This document shows positions 16,254 through 25,134 of a DNA stretch of 64,000 nucleotides, in pieces. A model generated the notes under the pieces. That model was not told the DNA's origin and did no database searches. It was given only the letters and a program-made list of their open reading frames with translations. The translations under genes and the position numbers were made by a program. The stretch's first letter is position 1. Each line of letters opens with the position of its first letter. The DNA comes from Gammaproteobacteria bacterium HGW-Gammaproteobacteria-1 (lineage in GTDB: Bacteria > Pseudomonadota > Gammaproteobacteria > Thiohalomonadales > Thiohalomonadaceae). Where the stretch lies: positions 6,718 through 70,717 of the forward strand of contig PGZL01000001.1 of NCBI GenBank assembly GCA_002840095.1, in the 5' to 3' direction.

Positions 16254-16282
16254 TTAACGGATCGCCGGGAGTTCCGTACTCT
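16254..16282 (+). promoter_or_regulatory. TTAACG-type promoter, HipA operon
   Basis: TTAACG (16254-16259) and TACTCT (16277-16282) are spaced by 17 bp. The dyad ACGGA/TCCGT (16257-16261 and 16273-16277) spans the spacer. The site begins 8 bp after the preceding stop codon and precedes GTG 16305, whose AAGGAG is well placed. Confidence 0.5.
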
Positions 16283-16304
16283 TGGAGGCAGAAAAGGAGC
16301 TACC

Positions 16305-18650
16305 GTGACCGATCTGCTTCCCCTGTACTTTCGTGACGTCAACATCTCGCGCGGCGCTGTTGCCCATCGGCAGAAGCTGGGTGCGATTGCGCCTCTTGGC
16401 CGCGGCGTCTATATCGGCACGCCGTTTACGGCGGACGAGATGCAAAGAACCCCCCGGGCTGTGGCCGAACGCATCAACCAGACGCTGCGGCACTTTGGGC
16501 CGCGCCTGGCGGCGCACGTCTACCCCGGCGCGCCGCTGGTGTATGCCTCGGCCTACCTCCAGTCTGTGGGTGAGCAGGGGCGGATGTATTTGCTGGGGTC
16601 GCGCGCCAGCGAGGTCGTGGTGGGGGACACCCTGCGCGGGGCGCTGCCCGAGGCCGTGGCCCAGCTGGTAAGCCCGGTTGTGATCGAGGTGCGCCGCGGA
16701 CGCCCTGACACGCTGGATATGCGGCCGGAACGCGACTACCGGGACGTGGCGCTGGAAGATGGCCTGCTCGAAGTGCCAGGGGTGTTGCAGTATTCGCTCC
16801 GCGGCGATCGGGCGGTCGAATCCCTGCGGCTGCAGAAGCTGCGGGTGACCACCCCACGTCGGACCGTGTTGGATTTGGTCCGCCTGCCGGCCGGAGATGC
16901 CGCCAGTCTGGAGGCGCAGGAGCTCCAGGCCCTGTTGCAGCTGGCCGGGCTGCCGCACCATGGCGATCTGGCCGAGGAGCGTATCAAGCAGGCGCTCACC
17001 GCGCTGCGGAACGAATTTCCGACCTACCCTTCCACGGGTATCCGCGGCCTGCAGTCCGTCCTCCGGGAACTGGCCCAGCAGGAGGGGCTACGGCCGCAGA
17101 TAGAGCACAGCCGGAAGCAGGCCGTCGATGAGTTTTCCCTGCGCTGGTTTGGCACCCCGATCGCGCGGGTCATCCGCCGCCGTGACGACCAGTGGGTATT
17201 CCACTACGAGGACGGCTGGCATCTGAGGGTGTGGCCGGAGGAAAGCAATCGCGGCTTCCCTGCCTTCCTGTCCAATCTGTTTCCGGAAATTCGCACCTTC
17301 CAACCCCACGAGCGTGCCGAATTCCTGCGCAAATACGCGCGTTTGATGTCCAACCTGACCATCGTGGATGCACGGGAATTTGGTCGGCACATCAGCGAGG
17401 ACCGTCTGCGCTTCCCCCTGAAGTCGATCTCGGCCGACGACCCAGTGACCTACCAGGGAAAGGTGACTGGGTTGCCGGTGTTTGATGCCGACTTCCTGGA
17501 GAGGGTGCGGCAAATCATGAACAGCCGGGCGATGACCCAGGTGTCCGGTTGCACACTCAAGGTGCCCATGACGCTGGATGCCGACGGGGCGCGGCCGGCG
17601 CTCAATGTGCCCTTTACCCACATCCTCAAGGTTCCTATGAACCAGGAGTTGCGTATCCTGGGCGCGCTGGAGTGGTATTCCATGTCGCTGGCCCGGGGAG
17701 CCGGAATTGAGGTGCCGGATTTCCGCATGATAGACCTGGGCAAGGTCGAGGCGGGATCCTTCGAGCTCGGCGCCTATCAGGGTGGCGATGCTCCCCCATG
17801 GATGGGGGAAGCCCTCGCGGAGGCAGCCAAGGTGGATATGGCGGCAGTCCGCCCCACGACGCCGCAGGAGGCGATTGGCCGCCTAAGCGAGAGCATTGCC
17901 GACGTCACCGAGCTGAACAAGGCGCTGTGGTCGGAGGTCTTCAAGCTCGCCGGCGGCGGAGATGCCTTGCTGCCGGCGGAACCCGCCAGGAACTGGTGCG
18001 AGATCCCGCCGGCGTTCCTGATCGAGCGGTTCGATATTCCGACGCCTCACGATCCCCGCTGGCGCCTGGCCGAGGATTTCTGTTCGCTGACCAACCGCGT
18101 GGCGGTGGACGGGGAGGTGAAGTATCAGGGCACCATGGAGGAGGTGGCGCAGACATTGAAGCGGCATTCCACCCATTGGGAGGACGACCGCGTTCGCCTG
18201 TTCAAGCAGGTGGCGCTCAATGTGATGGTAGGGAACAGTGACGCACACCTGAAGAATTTCTCGATTCTGCGCATTGCCTCGCACGGGAAGGACCGTTTCG
18301 ACTCCGTGCGTCTCTCGCCGGCGTATGACATCGTGAGCGCTGCGGTTCTCTACACCGGTGAGCAGAACCAGTCGCTGCCGCTGTACGGCGATCGTCGGCC
18401 CGATCGCAAGAGCCTGCTGCGCTTCGCGGAGCTGGCCTGCGAGATCAGCCCGTCGGAGGCGAGGGCCGTCCTTGATCAGCTGCGTACCCGGCTGCAGCAG
18501 CAGGCCGATGCCGTGATGGAGCAGGTACCGGACTACGTGGCCAGGGAGCCAGCCTACATGCGGGCTATCGAGACAGCCAACCGTTACGTGAAAACCATGT
18601 GCATGCGCTTGCGGCCTGATACGCCGGCGCCGGCGGGAGGGGGGCTGTGA
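16305..18650 (+). CDS. HipA-like Ser/Thr kinase with AbiEi-like N-terminal region
   Basis: A 781-residue protein from GTG 16305 (AAGGAG upstream). The N-terminal 230 residues resemble an AbiEi-type winged-helix antitoxin ('LGAIAPLGRGVYIG' and 'PRRTVLDLVR'). The C-terminal part is HipA-like: 'GNSDAHLKNFS' at about 643-653 (catalytic loop) and 'LSPAYDIVS' at about 669-677 (DFG-equivalent). HipA kinases phosphorylate targets such as glutamyl-tRNA synthetase and cause dormancy. No separate HipB gene is adjacent, so the N-terminal region may restrain the kinase in the same chain. The stop overlaps the next start (GTGA). Confidence 0.75.
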   Translation: MTDLLPLYFRDVNISRGAVAHRQKLGAIAPLGRGVYIGTPFTADEMQRTPRAVAERINQTLRHFGPRLAAHVYPGAPLVYASAYLQSVGEQGRMYLLGSRASEVVVGDTLRGALPEAVAQLVSPVVIEVRRGRPDTLDMRPERDYRDVALEDGLLEVPGVLQYSLRGDRAVESLRLQKLRVTTPRRTVLDLVRLPAGDAASLEAQELQALLQLAGLPHHGDLAEERIKQALTALRNEFPTYPSTGIRGLQSVLRELAQQEGLRPQIEHSRKQAVDEFSLRWFGTPIARVIRRRDDQWVFHYEDGWHLRVWPEESNRGFPAFLSNLFPEIRTFQPHERAEFLRKYARLMSNLTIVDAREFGRHISEDRLRFPLKSISADDPVTYQGKVTGLPVFDADFLERVRQIMNSRAMTQVSGCTLKVPMTLDADGARPALNVPFTHILKVPMNQELRILGALEWYSMSLARGAGIEVPDFRMIDLGKVEAGSFELGAYQGGDAPPWMGEALAEAAKVDMAAVRPTTPQEAIGRLSESIADVTELNKALWSEVFKLAGGGDALLPAEPARNWCEIPPAFLIERFDIPTPHDPRWRLAEDFCSLTNRVAVDGEVKYQGTMEEVAQTLKRHSTHWEDDRVRLFKQVALNVMVGNSDAHLKNFSILRIASHGKDRFDSVRLSPAYDIVSAAVLYTGEQNQSLPLYGDRRPDRKSLLRFAELACEISPSEARAVLDQLRTRLQQQADAVMEQVPDYVAREPAYMRAIETANRYVKTMCMRLRPDTPAPAGGGL

Positions 18651-19717
18651 GCGAGCATCCCCCGATATCCGAACAACGCGCCTACGAGCTGCTGGAGGCG
18701 GCCGCGAGCCACTTCCAGAAAGCGCTGGCAGGCAAACCCGAAGCCATGGCGTATGTCGGGCAGCAGCGCGGGATCTCGCCGGCCCTGGTCCGCGAGTTCC
18801 GCATCGGCTACGCGGACGGCGGTACCGGTGGCCTGTTGCTGGCCCTGAAGGCAACCCCGGAGGAGCTCAAGGCCATCGGTCTGCTTCGTTCGCGGGAGAA
18901 AGGTGGCCTCAATGTCGTGTTCCGCAACCGCGTGATGTTTCCGATTACGGACCGGGAGGGGCGGGTGGCTGGATTCGGCGGCCGCATCATCGACCAGGCG
19001 GCCGCGCCAGACGCCCCGAAATACCTTAACTCGCCGGAAGGGGATTATTTCAAGAAACGCGAGCTGCTCTACGGGTTGCGCCGGCTGCCGGGAGGCCTGG
19101 TGCGCCAGATCATCCTCGTGGAGGGGTATGTGGATGTCATCGCCTTCGCTGAGACCGATCTGCCGCCAGCGCTTGCAGGCCTCGGTACCGCCCTGACCCC
19201 GGAACACGCCGCCTTGCTGCGCCAACGGGCCGAGAGCGTACTGCTGATGTACGACGGCGATGATGCCGGGCGCAAGGCGGCCAAGGACGCCATGGGCACC
19301 TTGCTGGACGCTGGATTTGCGTCCGCCGAGATCCGCGTCCTATTGCTGCCCACGGAACACGATCCCGACACCTGGGCCAAGGCCATGCCGGCAGATGTGC
19401 GGCGGCGGGCGATTGAGCAGGCGCCGACGGCTATCGAGTGGCTTGAGCTGCAATTGCAGGGGCTATCCAAGGCAGCGATGTCGCTGGAGCGCAGGGTGCA
19501 CTGGGGGGAAGCCTTTGTGGGCTGGATCCAGCGCATGCAGGACCCGGACGATCAGGCGCGGCTGCTGGGCGCTCTGGCGCAGTTCCTGGGGGTGGAGGTG
19601 CCCCGCTTGGCGGAGTGGTTTCGCCAACAGCACCCCCCCACGGACAAACCGCCGGTGATCTCCCAATTCACTCTGCCGGAGATATCGCCGGCACGCGGTG
19701 CAACTGCGAGGCGCTGA
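18647..19717 (+). CDS. DnaG-like TOPRIM primase fragment
   Basis: It starts at GTG 18647 in the stop of the HipA-like gene. The protein, 356 residues, covers the DnaG RNA-polymerase core: an 'RGISPALVREFRIGYA' N-terminal part, 'GFGGRII', then TOPRIM motifs 'VEGYVDVIA' at about 158-166, Gly-Thr-Ala-Leu-Thr, and 'DGDDAGRKAA' at about 203-212. The N-terminal CHC2 zinc finger of true primases is missing, as is a typical helicase-binding domain. It may prime plasmid replication with a host helicase or serve another nucleic-acid role. Confidence 0.8.
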   Translation: MSEHPPISEQRAYELLEAAASHFQKALAGKPEAMAYVGQQRGISPALVREFRIGYADGGTGGLLLALKATPEELKAIGLLRSREKGGLNVVFRNRVMFPITDREGRVAGFGGRIIDQAAAPDAPKYLNSPEGDYFKKRELLYGLRRLPGGLVRQIILVEGYVDVIAFAETDLPPALAGLGTALTPEHAALLRQRAESVLLMYDGDDAGRKAAKDAMGTLLDAGFASAEIRVLLLPTEHDPDTWAKAMPADVRRRAIEQAPTAIEWLELQLQGLSKAAMSLERRVHWGEAFVGWIQRMQDPDDQARLLGALAQFLGVEVPRLAEWFRQQHPPTDKPPVISQFTLPEISPARGATARR

Positions 19718-19721
19718 GCGT

Positions 19722-20609
19722 ATGGACATGGCAGTTTCCGTTTCCACCGGCGCGGCCCTGTTCGCCGGGTCACCCCGGTCGCGCGCCTGTGTGGCACGTC
19801 CGGCCCACGAGGTGCGGCCGCCTCTGGTCAGTCCGCTCAAGTGGGCTGGCGGTAAGCGGCGCCTGGTGGAGCCGTATTTGCGGCCGCTGTGGCAGGGGCA
19901 TGAGCATCGCGTGCTGGTGGAGCCGTTTGTAGGGGCGATGTCGGTGGCCCTGGGCCTGCGCCCCGAGCGCGCCCTGCTCAATGATGTCAATCCACATGTG
20001 GTTAACTTTCTGCGCGAGCTCAAGCGCGGTCTGAAGATCACCATCCCACTGCTCTACGACCACGACTATTACTATGCCGCCCGGGAACGGTTCAACGACC
20101 TGATTGCCCGGGGCGAATTCCGGGGCAGCGAGGCGGCGCAGCTGTTCTACCTGCTCAACCGGACGGGATTCAACGGTTTGTGCCGCTTCAGCGGGCGGAC
20201 GCCACAGCGTTTCAATGTGCCGTTCGGGCGCCACAAGACCGTCAACTTCCAGGAAGACTTTGCCCGCTACCGGGCCGCAATGAAGGGATGGCGGTTGTCG
20301 AATCGAGATTTTGAGCACCTCGAGGTCGGTGAGGACGCCTTCGTCTACGCCGATCCGCCGTATGACGGTGCCTTCACGGCCTACTCGGGTCAAAGCTTTG
20401 ATTGGGATGACCAAGTGCGCTTGGCGGAGTGGCTGGCCTCCCGTCGGTGTCCAGTGGTGGCATCCAATCACGCGACACTGCGCATCAAACGACTGTACAG
20501 GAAGCTGGGATTCCGCATCCGCGAAATCAGTGTGGCGCGGTCCATCAGCTGCACCGGCGGGCGTGAGGCAGCGCGCGAGATAATTGCCGTCAAGGGATTT
20601 GGGCGGTGA
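19722..20609 (+). CDS. D12-class adenine-N6 DNA methyltransferase (Dam-like)
   Basis: A 295-residue protein (ATG 19722). 'KWAGGKRRL' at about 41-49 binds S-adenosylmethionine in the D12 (Dam/DpnM) class, 'EPFVGAMSV' follows at about 66-74, 'FNGLCRF' near 140, and the catalytic 'DPPYDG' at about 210-215. It probably methylates adenine in a short site such as GATC. No restriction endonuclease partner is adjacent, so it may protect the element or regulate its replication. The stop overlaps the next start (GTGA). Confidence 0.85.
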   Translation: MDMAVSVSTGAALFAGSPRSRACVARPAHEVRPPLVSPLKWAGGKRRLVEPYLRPLWQGHEHRVLVEPFVGAMSVALGLRPERALLNDVNPHVVNFLRELKRGLKITIPLLYDHDYYYAARERFNDLIARGEFRGSEAAQLFYLLNRTGFNGLCRFSGRTPQRFNVPFGRHKTVNFQEDFARYRAAMKGWRLSNRDFEHLEVGEDAFVYADPPYDGAFTAYSGQSFDWDDQVRLAEWLASRRCPVVASNHATLRIKRLYRKLGFRIREISVARSISCTGGREAAREIIAVKGFGR

Positions 20610-21391
20610 GCGAGGGCGGCAGTTTACGTATCGAGCGGTGGCGCTGTCTGATGCAGCTGCCACGGCGGGTGCCATCTTTGGCGATGGCGTGGAACGACAG
20701 GGCTTTTTATGGGGACGTGGAGTCGCTCGCGTTGCTCTTGCGTTGTGGCATGGGGCTGCGGCAGCCGGACATGGTTTGGCATGTGGTGGCGTCGCGTCGG
20801 GAGGGAGCGCTCGCTGCGTTGTTGGGGGCGGGGCTATCTCCGGCGTTGCGGGATAGTGAGGGCACGACATGGTTGATGATGGCGTCCTGCTTTTTCCTAC
20901 AATCCGGAGTGAGGCGCGAGACCTTGATTGATGCCGCACTGCAGCACGGTGTCGATATGGAGGCGGTGGACTTCAGTGGCCGCACTGCGTTAATGCTTGC
21001 AGCGGCCCATGATCGCACGGATGCTATTGACTATCTTCTTGATCGTGGAGCCCATATTGATGCCAGGGATCCATTTGGACAGAACGCGCTGATGTGGGCG
21101 TCCATGAACAACTCACCGAAAGCCATTCATACGCTGGTGGCGCGCGGCGGCGATCTGGAGGCACGGAACCACGTGGGCATGACTGCATTGCTGCTCGCTG
21201 CGAAGAACGCCAAGAAGAATTCGTTGCGGGCGCTCTTGAAGAGTGGTGCTTCACCGCGCGCTGTCAATAACTTTGGGCAGTCCGTGAGGGAGTGCTGCAA
21301 TATCAAAGAAATTCTGGATATTGTGGAGCAATTTGTGACGGCGAACCCAAGCAACGCAAGCCACCCAGCGGGTGGCGTCCCTACCCCATGA
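20606..21391 (+). CDS. Ankyrin-repeat protein
   Basis: It starts at GTG 20606 inside the methylase stop. The 261-residue product has about six ankyrin repeats: clear helix starts are 'GRTALMLAAAHDR', 'GQNALMWASMNNS' and 'GMTALLLAAKNAK', each followed by a Leu-rich helix and a Gly-Ala/Gly-Gly turn. The last 20 residues are a low-complexity Pro/Ser/Asn tail. It is the last gene of the HipA-primase-Dam operon. It belongs to a set of eight ankyrin genes in the window and would act by binding protein partners. Confidence 0.85.
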   Translation: MSEGGSLRIERWRCLMQLPRRVPSLAMAWNDRAFYGDVESLALLLRCGMGLRQPDMVWHVVASRREGALAALLGAGLSPALRDSEGTTWLMMASCFFLQSGVRRETLIDAALQHGVDMEAVDFSGRTALMLAAAHDRTDAIDYLLDRGAHIDARDPFGQNALMWASMNNSPKAIHTLVARGGDLEARNHVGMTALLLAAKNAKKNSLRALLKSGASPRAVNNFGQSVRECCNIKEILDIVEQFVTANPSNASHPAGGVPTP

Positions 21392-21538
21392 CCCGTGGGA
21401 TTGGTGGAGCGTTTGGCGTGGGGCGGGAATAAGGTCCGACGCACTACCTTCAGCACCACCCATCAAGACGGTAACAGCTGCTGCAGCTAACCGTGAGTTT
21501 TTCATCCTTGCCCGGGTCCGGGCCACGCAAATCAGCCC

Positions 21539-21552
21539 TTAACAGATCTGTT
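21539..21552 (+). promoter_or_regulatory. TTAACA box with a 12-bp perfect palindrome
   Basis: AACAGATCTGTT (21541-21552) is a perfect palindrome that overlaps TTAACA (21539-21544), a variant of the TTAACG box seen at other promoters here. No convincing -10 lies 17 or 18 bp on (GCATGC or CATGCT). It precedes the gene at 21604 and may be an operator. The rest of 21392-21603 holds only a GCCCGG/CCGGGC hairpin at 21510-21523. Confidence 0.4.
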
Positions 21553-21603
21553 GCACCTGCCGCATGCTGACCACAAGAGCAGTGTTGGCAGGAGACCAAG
21601 GTC

Positions 21604-22056
21604 ATGTCCGGCTATTCCGTGCACCACATGAATACCGAAGAAAAACGCGCTTACTTCGAGCGGCAGGAGATCGTGCGCCTACAGAAGGTCGTGGCGCTGC
21701 GTTTGCGCCGCGAGCGGCAGGCGGATGCGCATCCCGAGCATTCTACCGGCATGTCACGCCACGAATGGAGCGCCTTCCGACGCAAGACTGCCGTGATGCT
21801 TGCCCGTCTCGATCGGCTGATGGCGCGTTCTGAGCAGCACATGAGTGCCGATGTGGCTTCGGAGCTGCGGGCAGCGCTGATGGGAGAGGTGTCCCGTGAC
21901 GACGAGCGGCTGATGACCGCCCTGCATGCCGAGGGCATGCCCTCCGTGGAGATTGCAGAGAAGTTCGAGGTCGCGCCATTGGTGGTAATGGCTGCGTGCG
22001 CTCCGTCGGCGGGCTATCAGCACAAGCGTGCCGGTGGGCTGAGGGTGGGGCTATGA
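21604..22056 (+). CDS. Hypothetical 150-aa helical protein
   Basis: ATG 21604 follows GGAGACC. The protein is helical and rich in Arg, Glu, Met and His, with a C-terminal stretch 'MPSVEIAEKFEVAP' that could form a helix-turn-helix. No family is recognised. Its stop overlaps the next start (ATGA), so it is the first gene of a probable four-gene unit ending at 25085. A DNA-binding regulator is possible but unproven. Confidence 0.6.
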   Translation: MSGYSVHHMNTEEKRAYFERQEIVRLQKVVALRLRRERQADAHPEHSTGMSRHEWSAFRRKTAVMLARLDRLMARSEQHMSADVASELRAALMGEVSRDDERLMTALHAEGMPSVEIAEKFEVAPLVVMAACAPSAGYQHKRAGGLRVGL

Positions 22057-23192
22057 AGTACGCACTCCTGAAGACGGCAGCCATTGCCAGCTCCGGCCTC
22101 CTGAAGGTCGACCCGGCGCGGCTCGTGGCCATGGTGGCCAAGGATATCTCCAATGTGGCCTGGGCGTATCACGACCACCACAAAAAGCAGATCGTGGCGA
22201 TGGTGCCGTTGCAGTCGATTATCCCCGAGTCGCGGCCCGGGCAGCATGCCGAAAAGGACTGGGAGTTCCCGGTGGTGGAGGCGACGGAACGCTGGTCGAC
22301 CGTGGCCTACAAGGGCAAGGACGGAGTGTTGCGGACCGACAGCATGCCCTGCGTACTGTCCCGCCCCGAGGGGCATTGTGTTGGCCGGCTACAGCTCACC
22401 TTGACGGGCTTTGCGGCCGGCCTGGTATCTCCGTGGGACCGCTACAGCGAGTATTTCCCCGACTATGCCAGCGCAGAGCGCTGGTGCAGCCTCTACCTGG
22501 CGGCCAACTACCACAGGGAAGAGGGCTTTTTTCCGCCCGCCTTCATCCCGTCGGCGGCCGACTATCCCCATGCGGTAGCGGACAGCGGCATGTACAAGCA
22601 CCGCGGGCGCGAGGAAGCCTACGGACTGCCGGCGGGGCACGTGATTCGCCTGGAGTCCCCTCTCAATGTCGAGGTTCTGCGTCAGGAGATGGCGATTGAG
22701 CGCGCAGCGCGCCGCTCGGCGCGCCTCAAGGGGGAGCCCCCACCCATGAATTTGTCGCGCGATCCAGCCGCCACACCGACGGAGTCACAGAAGGCTGAGT
22801 CCTTCGAATGGTTGCGTGAGATATCGATCAGTCAGTTTCATGGTGCAGAGCATGCGGCAGTCATGTTGTACGAGATCGCGCATCTCAATGCGGAGGCGCG
22901 TAGTTTGCGACGCGCCACGAAGCCGGTGCTTGTCTCGCAGTCAGACGCCAACCCGTACCGCGCCGTCGAGTCCACCAATCAGGCAGGCCTGCCTACACCC
23001 ATGTCACCTGATCCGGCCGCTACGCCAACGGGGGCGCAGAAGTCGGCGGCTTTTGAGTGGCTGCGCAAGATGTCGACCACCCCATTTGATTGCGCGGAGC
23101 TTGCAGCAGTCATGCTGTGGGAGGTTGTACATCTCAATGAGGAAGTACAACGGTTGAGGCGTGTAGCGAATCCGGTGCGTGTTTCACCGTAG
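22053..23192 (+). CDS. Hypothetical 379-aa protein with a C-terminal duplicated unit
   Basis: Residues 1-235 form an unrecognised globular domain with several Trp and Tyr. Two copies of a unit of about 58 residues follow, at about 237-294 and 320-377. Each starts 'DPAATPT', continues with 'FEWLR' and a helix containing Ala-Ala-Val-Met-Leu, then His-Leu-Asn and a Leu-Arg-Arg tail. The copies differ at roughly 40% of positions, so the duplication is old. The short helical unit may bind a partner. The gene overlaps the one before and precedes another unknown gene by 27 bp. Confidence 0.65.
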   Translation: MKYALLKTAAIASSGLLKVDPARLVAMVAKDISNVAWAYHDHHKKQIVAMVPLQSIIPESRPGQHAEKDWEFPVVEATERWSTVAYKGKDGVLRTDSMPCVLSRPEGHCVGRLQLTLTGFAAGLVSPWDRYSEYFPDYASAERWCSLYLAANYHREEGFFPPAFIPSAADYPHAVADSGMYKHRGREEAYGLPAGHVIRLESPLNVEVLRQEMAIERAARRSARLKGEPPPMNLSRDPAATPTESQKAESFEWLREISISQFHGAEHAAVMLYEIAHLNAEARSLRRATKPVLVSQSDANPYRAVESTNQAGLPTPMSPDPAATPTGAQKSAAFEWLRKMSTTPFDCAELAAVMLWEVVHLNEEVQRLRRVANPVRVSP

Positions 23193-23219
23193 CCGGAAGC
23201 CGCTGTCAGGAGAACGAGG

Positions 23220-23915
23220 ATGGAATCGCACGAATACCGTTCCCGAGAAGCCCAGCCAGACCTCATCTGGCTCAACAAGGCCCGGTTTGCCGGCGTCCAG
23301 GAACTCACCGTAACCGAGAGGGGCACGCTGGAGGTGCTCGGCAAGGAGCTTCATCCCGCGGACCCGAAGCAGGCGCCGGCGCCGGGTAGTCTCGTCAAGG
23401 TCTGGTATGCCGCCGGGAACTTCAGGGCGGCGACCATGAAGGCGTGGGCGCAGGCCTCGGCGATTCATCGGGAGCGTGAGCGTACCGAGCACGTATCCCG
23501 CGAGACCGCGCACCGTCGGCTCCGCGAAGAGGCGGAGGCTTTCAATTCGGCGCTGCCGGTTCCGGTGCGTTGGGTACCGGGGCTTAAGGACGCGAACCAT
23601 GGCGCGCCGTCGAGCCTGGCGGGCGTCGGTACTACTCGGCGCCCTGTCGTGCATGTGCTCCTGCAGCAAGACCTGGATGCGGGGCGACTGTACCGGGAGT
23701 CCGGCGATCTGCTATGTGACCCGTCCCATTCGCGCTGGACGGCGGCCAGGATGGGCACACCGGAGGCGCTCACGGTTGACGCCGAGGGGCACAAGTACCA
23801 CGCCAAGGTAACGTGCAAGACCTGCCTTGAGATGGTGGCGCGGCTGGCGAGAAAGGGTGACGACCTGACCGAGGCGCATGCACCGGCCCCGGTGGCCGGC
23901 GGCCTGCGCCCGTAA
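23220..23915 (+). CDS. Hypothetical 231-aa protein
   Basis: ATG 23220 follows AGGAGAAC. A beta-rich N-terminal domain (about 1-75) is followed by an Arg/Glu-rich helix. The C-terminal domain contains a His and four widely spaced Cys, the last pair as Cys-Lys-Thr-Cys at about 205, possibly a zinc site. No family is recognised. The next gene starts 12 bp downstream, so they are probably co-expressed. Confidence 0.6.
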   Translation: MESHEYRSREAQPDLIWLNKARFAGVQELTVTERGTLEVLGKELHPADPKQAPAPGSLVKVWYAAGNFRAATMKAWAQASAIHRERERTEHVSRETAHRRLREEAEAFNSALPVPVRWVPGLKDANHGAPSSLAGVGTTRRPVVHVLLQQDLDAGRLYRESGDLLCDPSHSRWTAARMGTPEALTVDAEGHKYHAKVTCKTCLEMVARLARKGDDLTEAHAPAPVAGGLRP

Positions 23916-23927
23916 GGAGCTGCAGCA

Positions 23928-25085
23928 ATGCCCGTGCTCGATAACGTGTTAACAAAAATACCGCCGAAGCTGTTCCACGGCACCTGCGAAGAGATTGTGG
24001 GGTCCTTGCATCCCAGTGGGTATGACAGCGTGTTTTGGACTGCGGGCACGCCTGCCGTGGCGCAGACCTATATCCCGGTATCGGGTGGCAGCACGCTGGC
24101 AAGCATCAGCAAGGGGCGTCGCGTCATCGAACCGACCAGCGTAACCATCGCGGTTGCCAGCGCGCTTGGTATCGTGCCTGATGCCGAGTATGACGATCGG
24201 GGCCGTCTTCTCTCCTGGTGCTGGCGCACCCGGGATGGCGCATCGGCCGAACTGGGCACAGACCAGGTGCTCCAGTACCTGGAAGGGCTCGGCTACACCC
24301 TGGAGGACCACAACATTGCCATGCGCGGCTGGCTGAAGGTCCGGATCGCGGAGGGTAAGGACGTAATTTTGCCGGCTGACTACAAGGAGCCCGGCCGTGT
24401 CTTCGTATTGGAGCCGCCGTCGGACCTGCGCCTGTACGACCACTTGACGGGTTTGGAGGGGGACCTCACTGACCTCGCGTATCACAAGATTGATCTCTTC
24501 CGGCAGCTCGAGTCCCAAGGGTATGACGGTATCGCCATTCACGATTTCTGCCAGTCCAGCACCTGCGGCAATGTCGGGCACGTCTCCTATGGTCTCTTCG
24601 CGCAGGGTTTGGCGCGGGCGCGCGTGCTGGGGGATTTTCAGGCGACCCACTATGAGTGGTCCCCACAGTATGACGGAGAACTATTTACTCGGGAGTACGT
24701 CGAGTGGGAACAAGAGTGGGGACAAGAGCGTCTGCGTGTGCCCTGTGCGCTGCCTGGCTACAAGGCATATCGTGTTGAGGGCGGGGCGTCCGCCTACGCC
24801 TACCGGTTGATCAGCCCGGCAGGCGCTGAATATGCCTTGCTTCGCATCCATCCGGACAGGCCGCATCTGAGGGTGGTGCATGACAGGAGTGGGCGGTCAT
24901 CCGCAATCAAGGGTACGATGGTTTTGTCGGACGCGGATGGCGCACTGCAGTTATTCGACCGGGTGCAAGGCGGGCTGATATTGCTTGAAGAGTGTCTTGC
25001 GTGGAACCAGGCGGAAGAGGCTCGGCCACGTTACATAGCGAGGGATGGTCGGCCGCGGAATCGGCGCGGCGAGCCGATTCCTTAG
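23928..25085 (+). CDS. Putative ADP-ribosyltransferase-fold protein
   Basis: The 385-residue protein begins with 'KLFHGT', then 'FWT' and 'AQTYIP', in the order of the His-Gly-Thr, strand-2 and helix motifs of ADP-ribosyltransferase-like domains found in phage and plasmid polyvalent proteins. 'GYDGIAIHDF' near residue 200 is the usual second landmark of those domains. A C-terminal region with 'GYKAYRVE' follows. I could not identify the catalytic Glu, so activity on NAD is inference. It follows the previous gene by 12 bp, with GGAG upstream of ATG 23928. Confidence 0.5.
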   Translation: MPVLDNVLTKIPPKLFHGTCEEIVGSLHPSGYDSVFWTAGTPAVAQTYIPVSGGSTLASISKGRRVIEPTSVTIAVASALGIVPDAEYDDRGRLLSWCWRTRDGASAELGTDQVLQYLEGLGYTLEDHNIAMRGWLKVRIAEGKDVILPADYKEPGRVFVLEPPSDLRLYDHLTGLEGDLTDLAYHKIDLFRQLESQGYDGIAIHDFCQSSTCGNVGHVSYGLFAQGLARARVLGDFQATHYEWSPQYDGELFTREYVEWEQEWGQERLRVPCALPGYKAYRVEGGASAYAYRLISPAGAEYALLRIHPDRPHLRVVHDRSGRSSAIKGTMVLSDADGALQLFDRVQGGLILLEECLAWNQAEEARPRYIARDGRPRNRRGEPIP

Positions 25086-25134
25086 CGGCGGCTTTAATGG
25101 ATCTGACGCTGAATCCGTCGACTTTGCGCACGCA

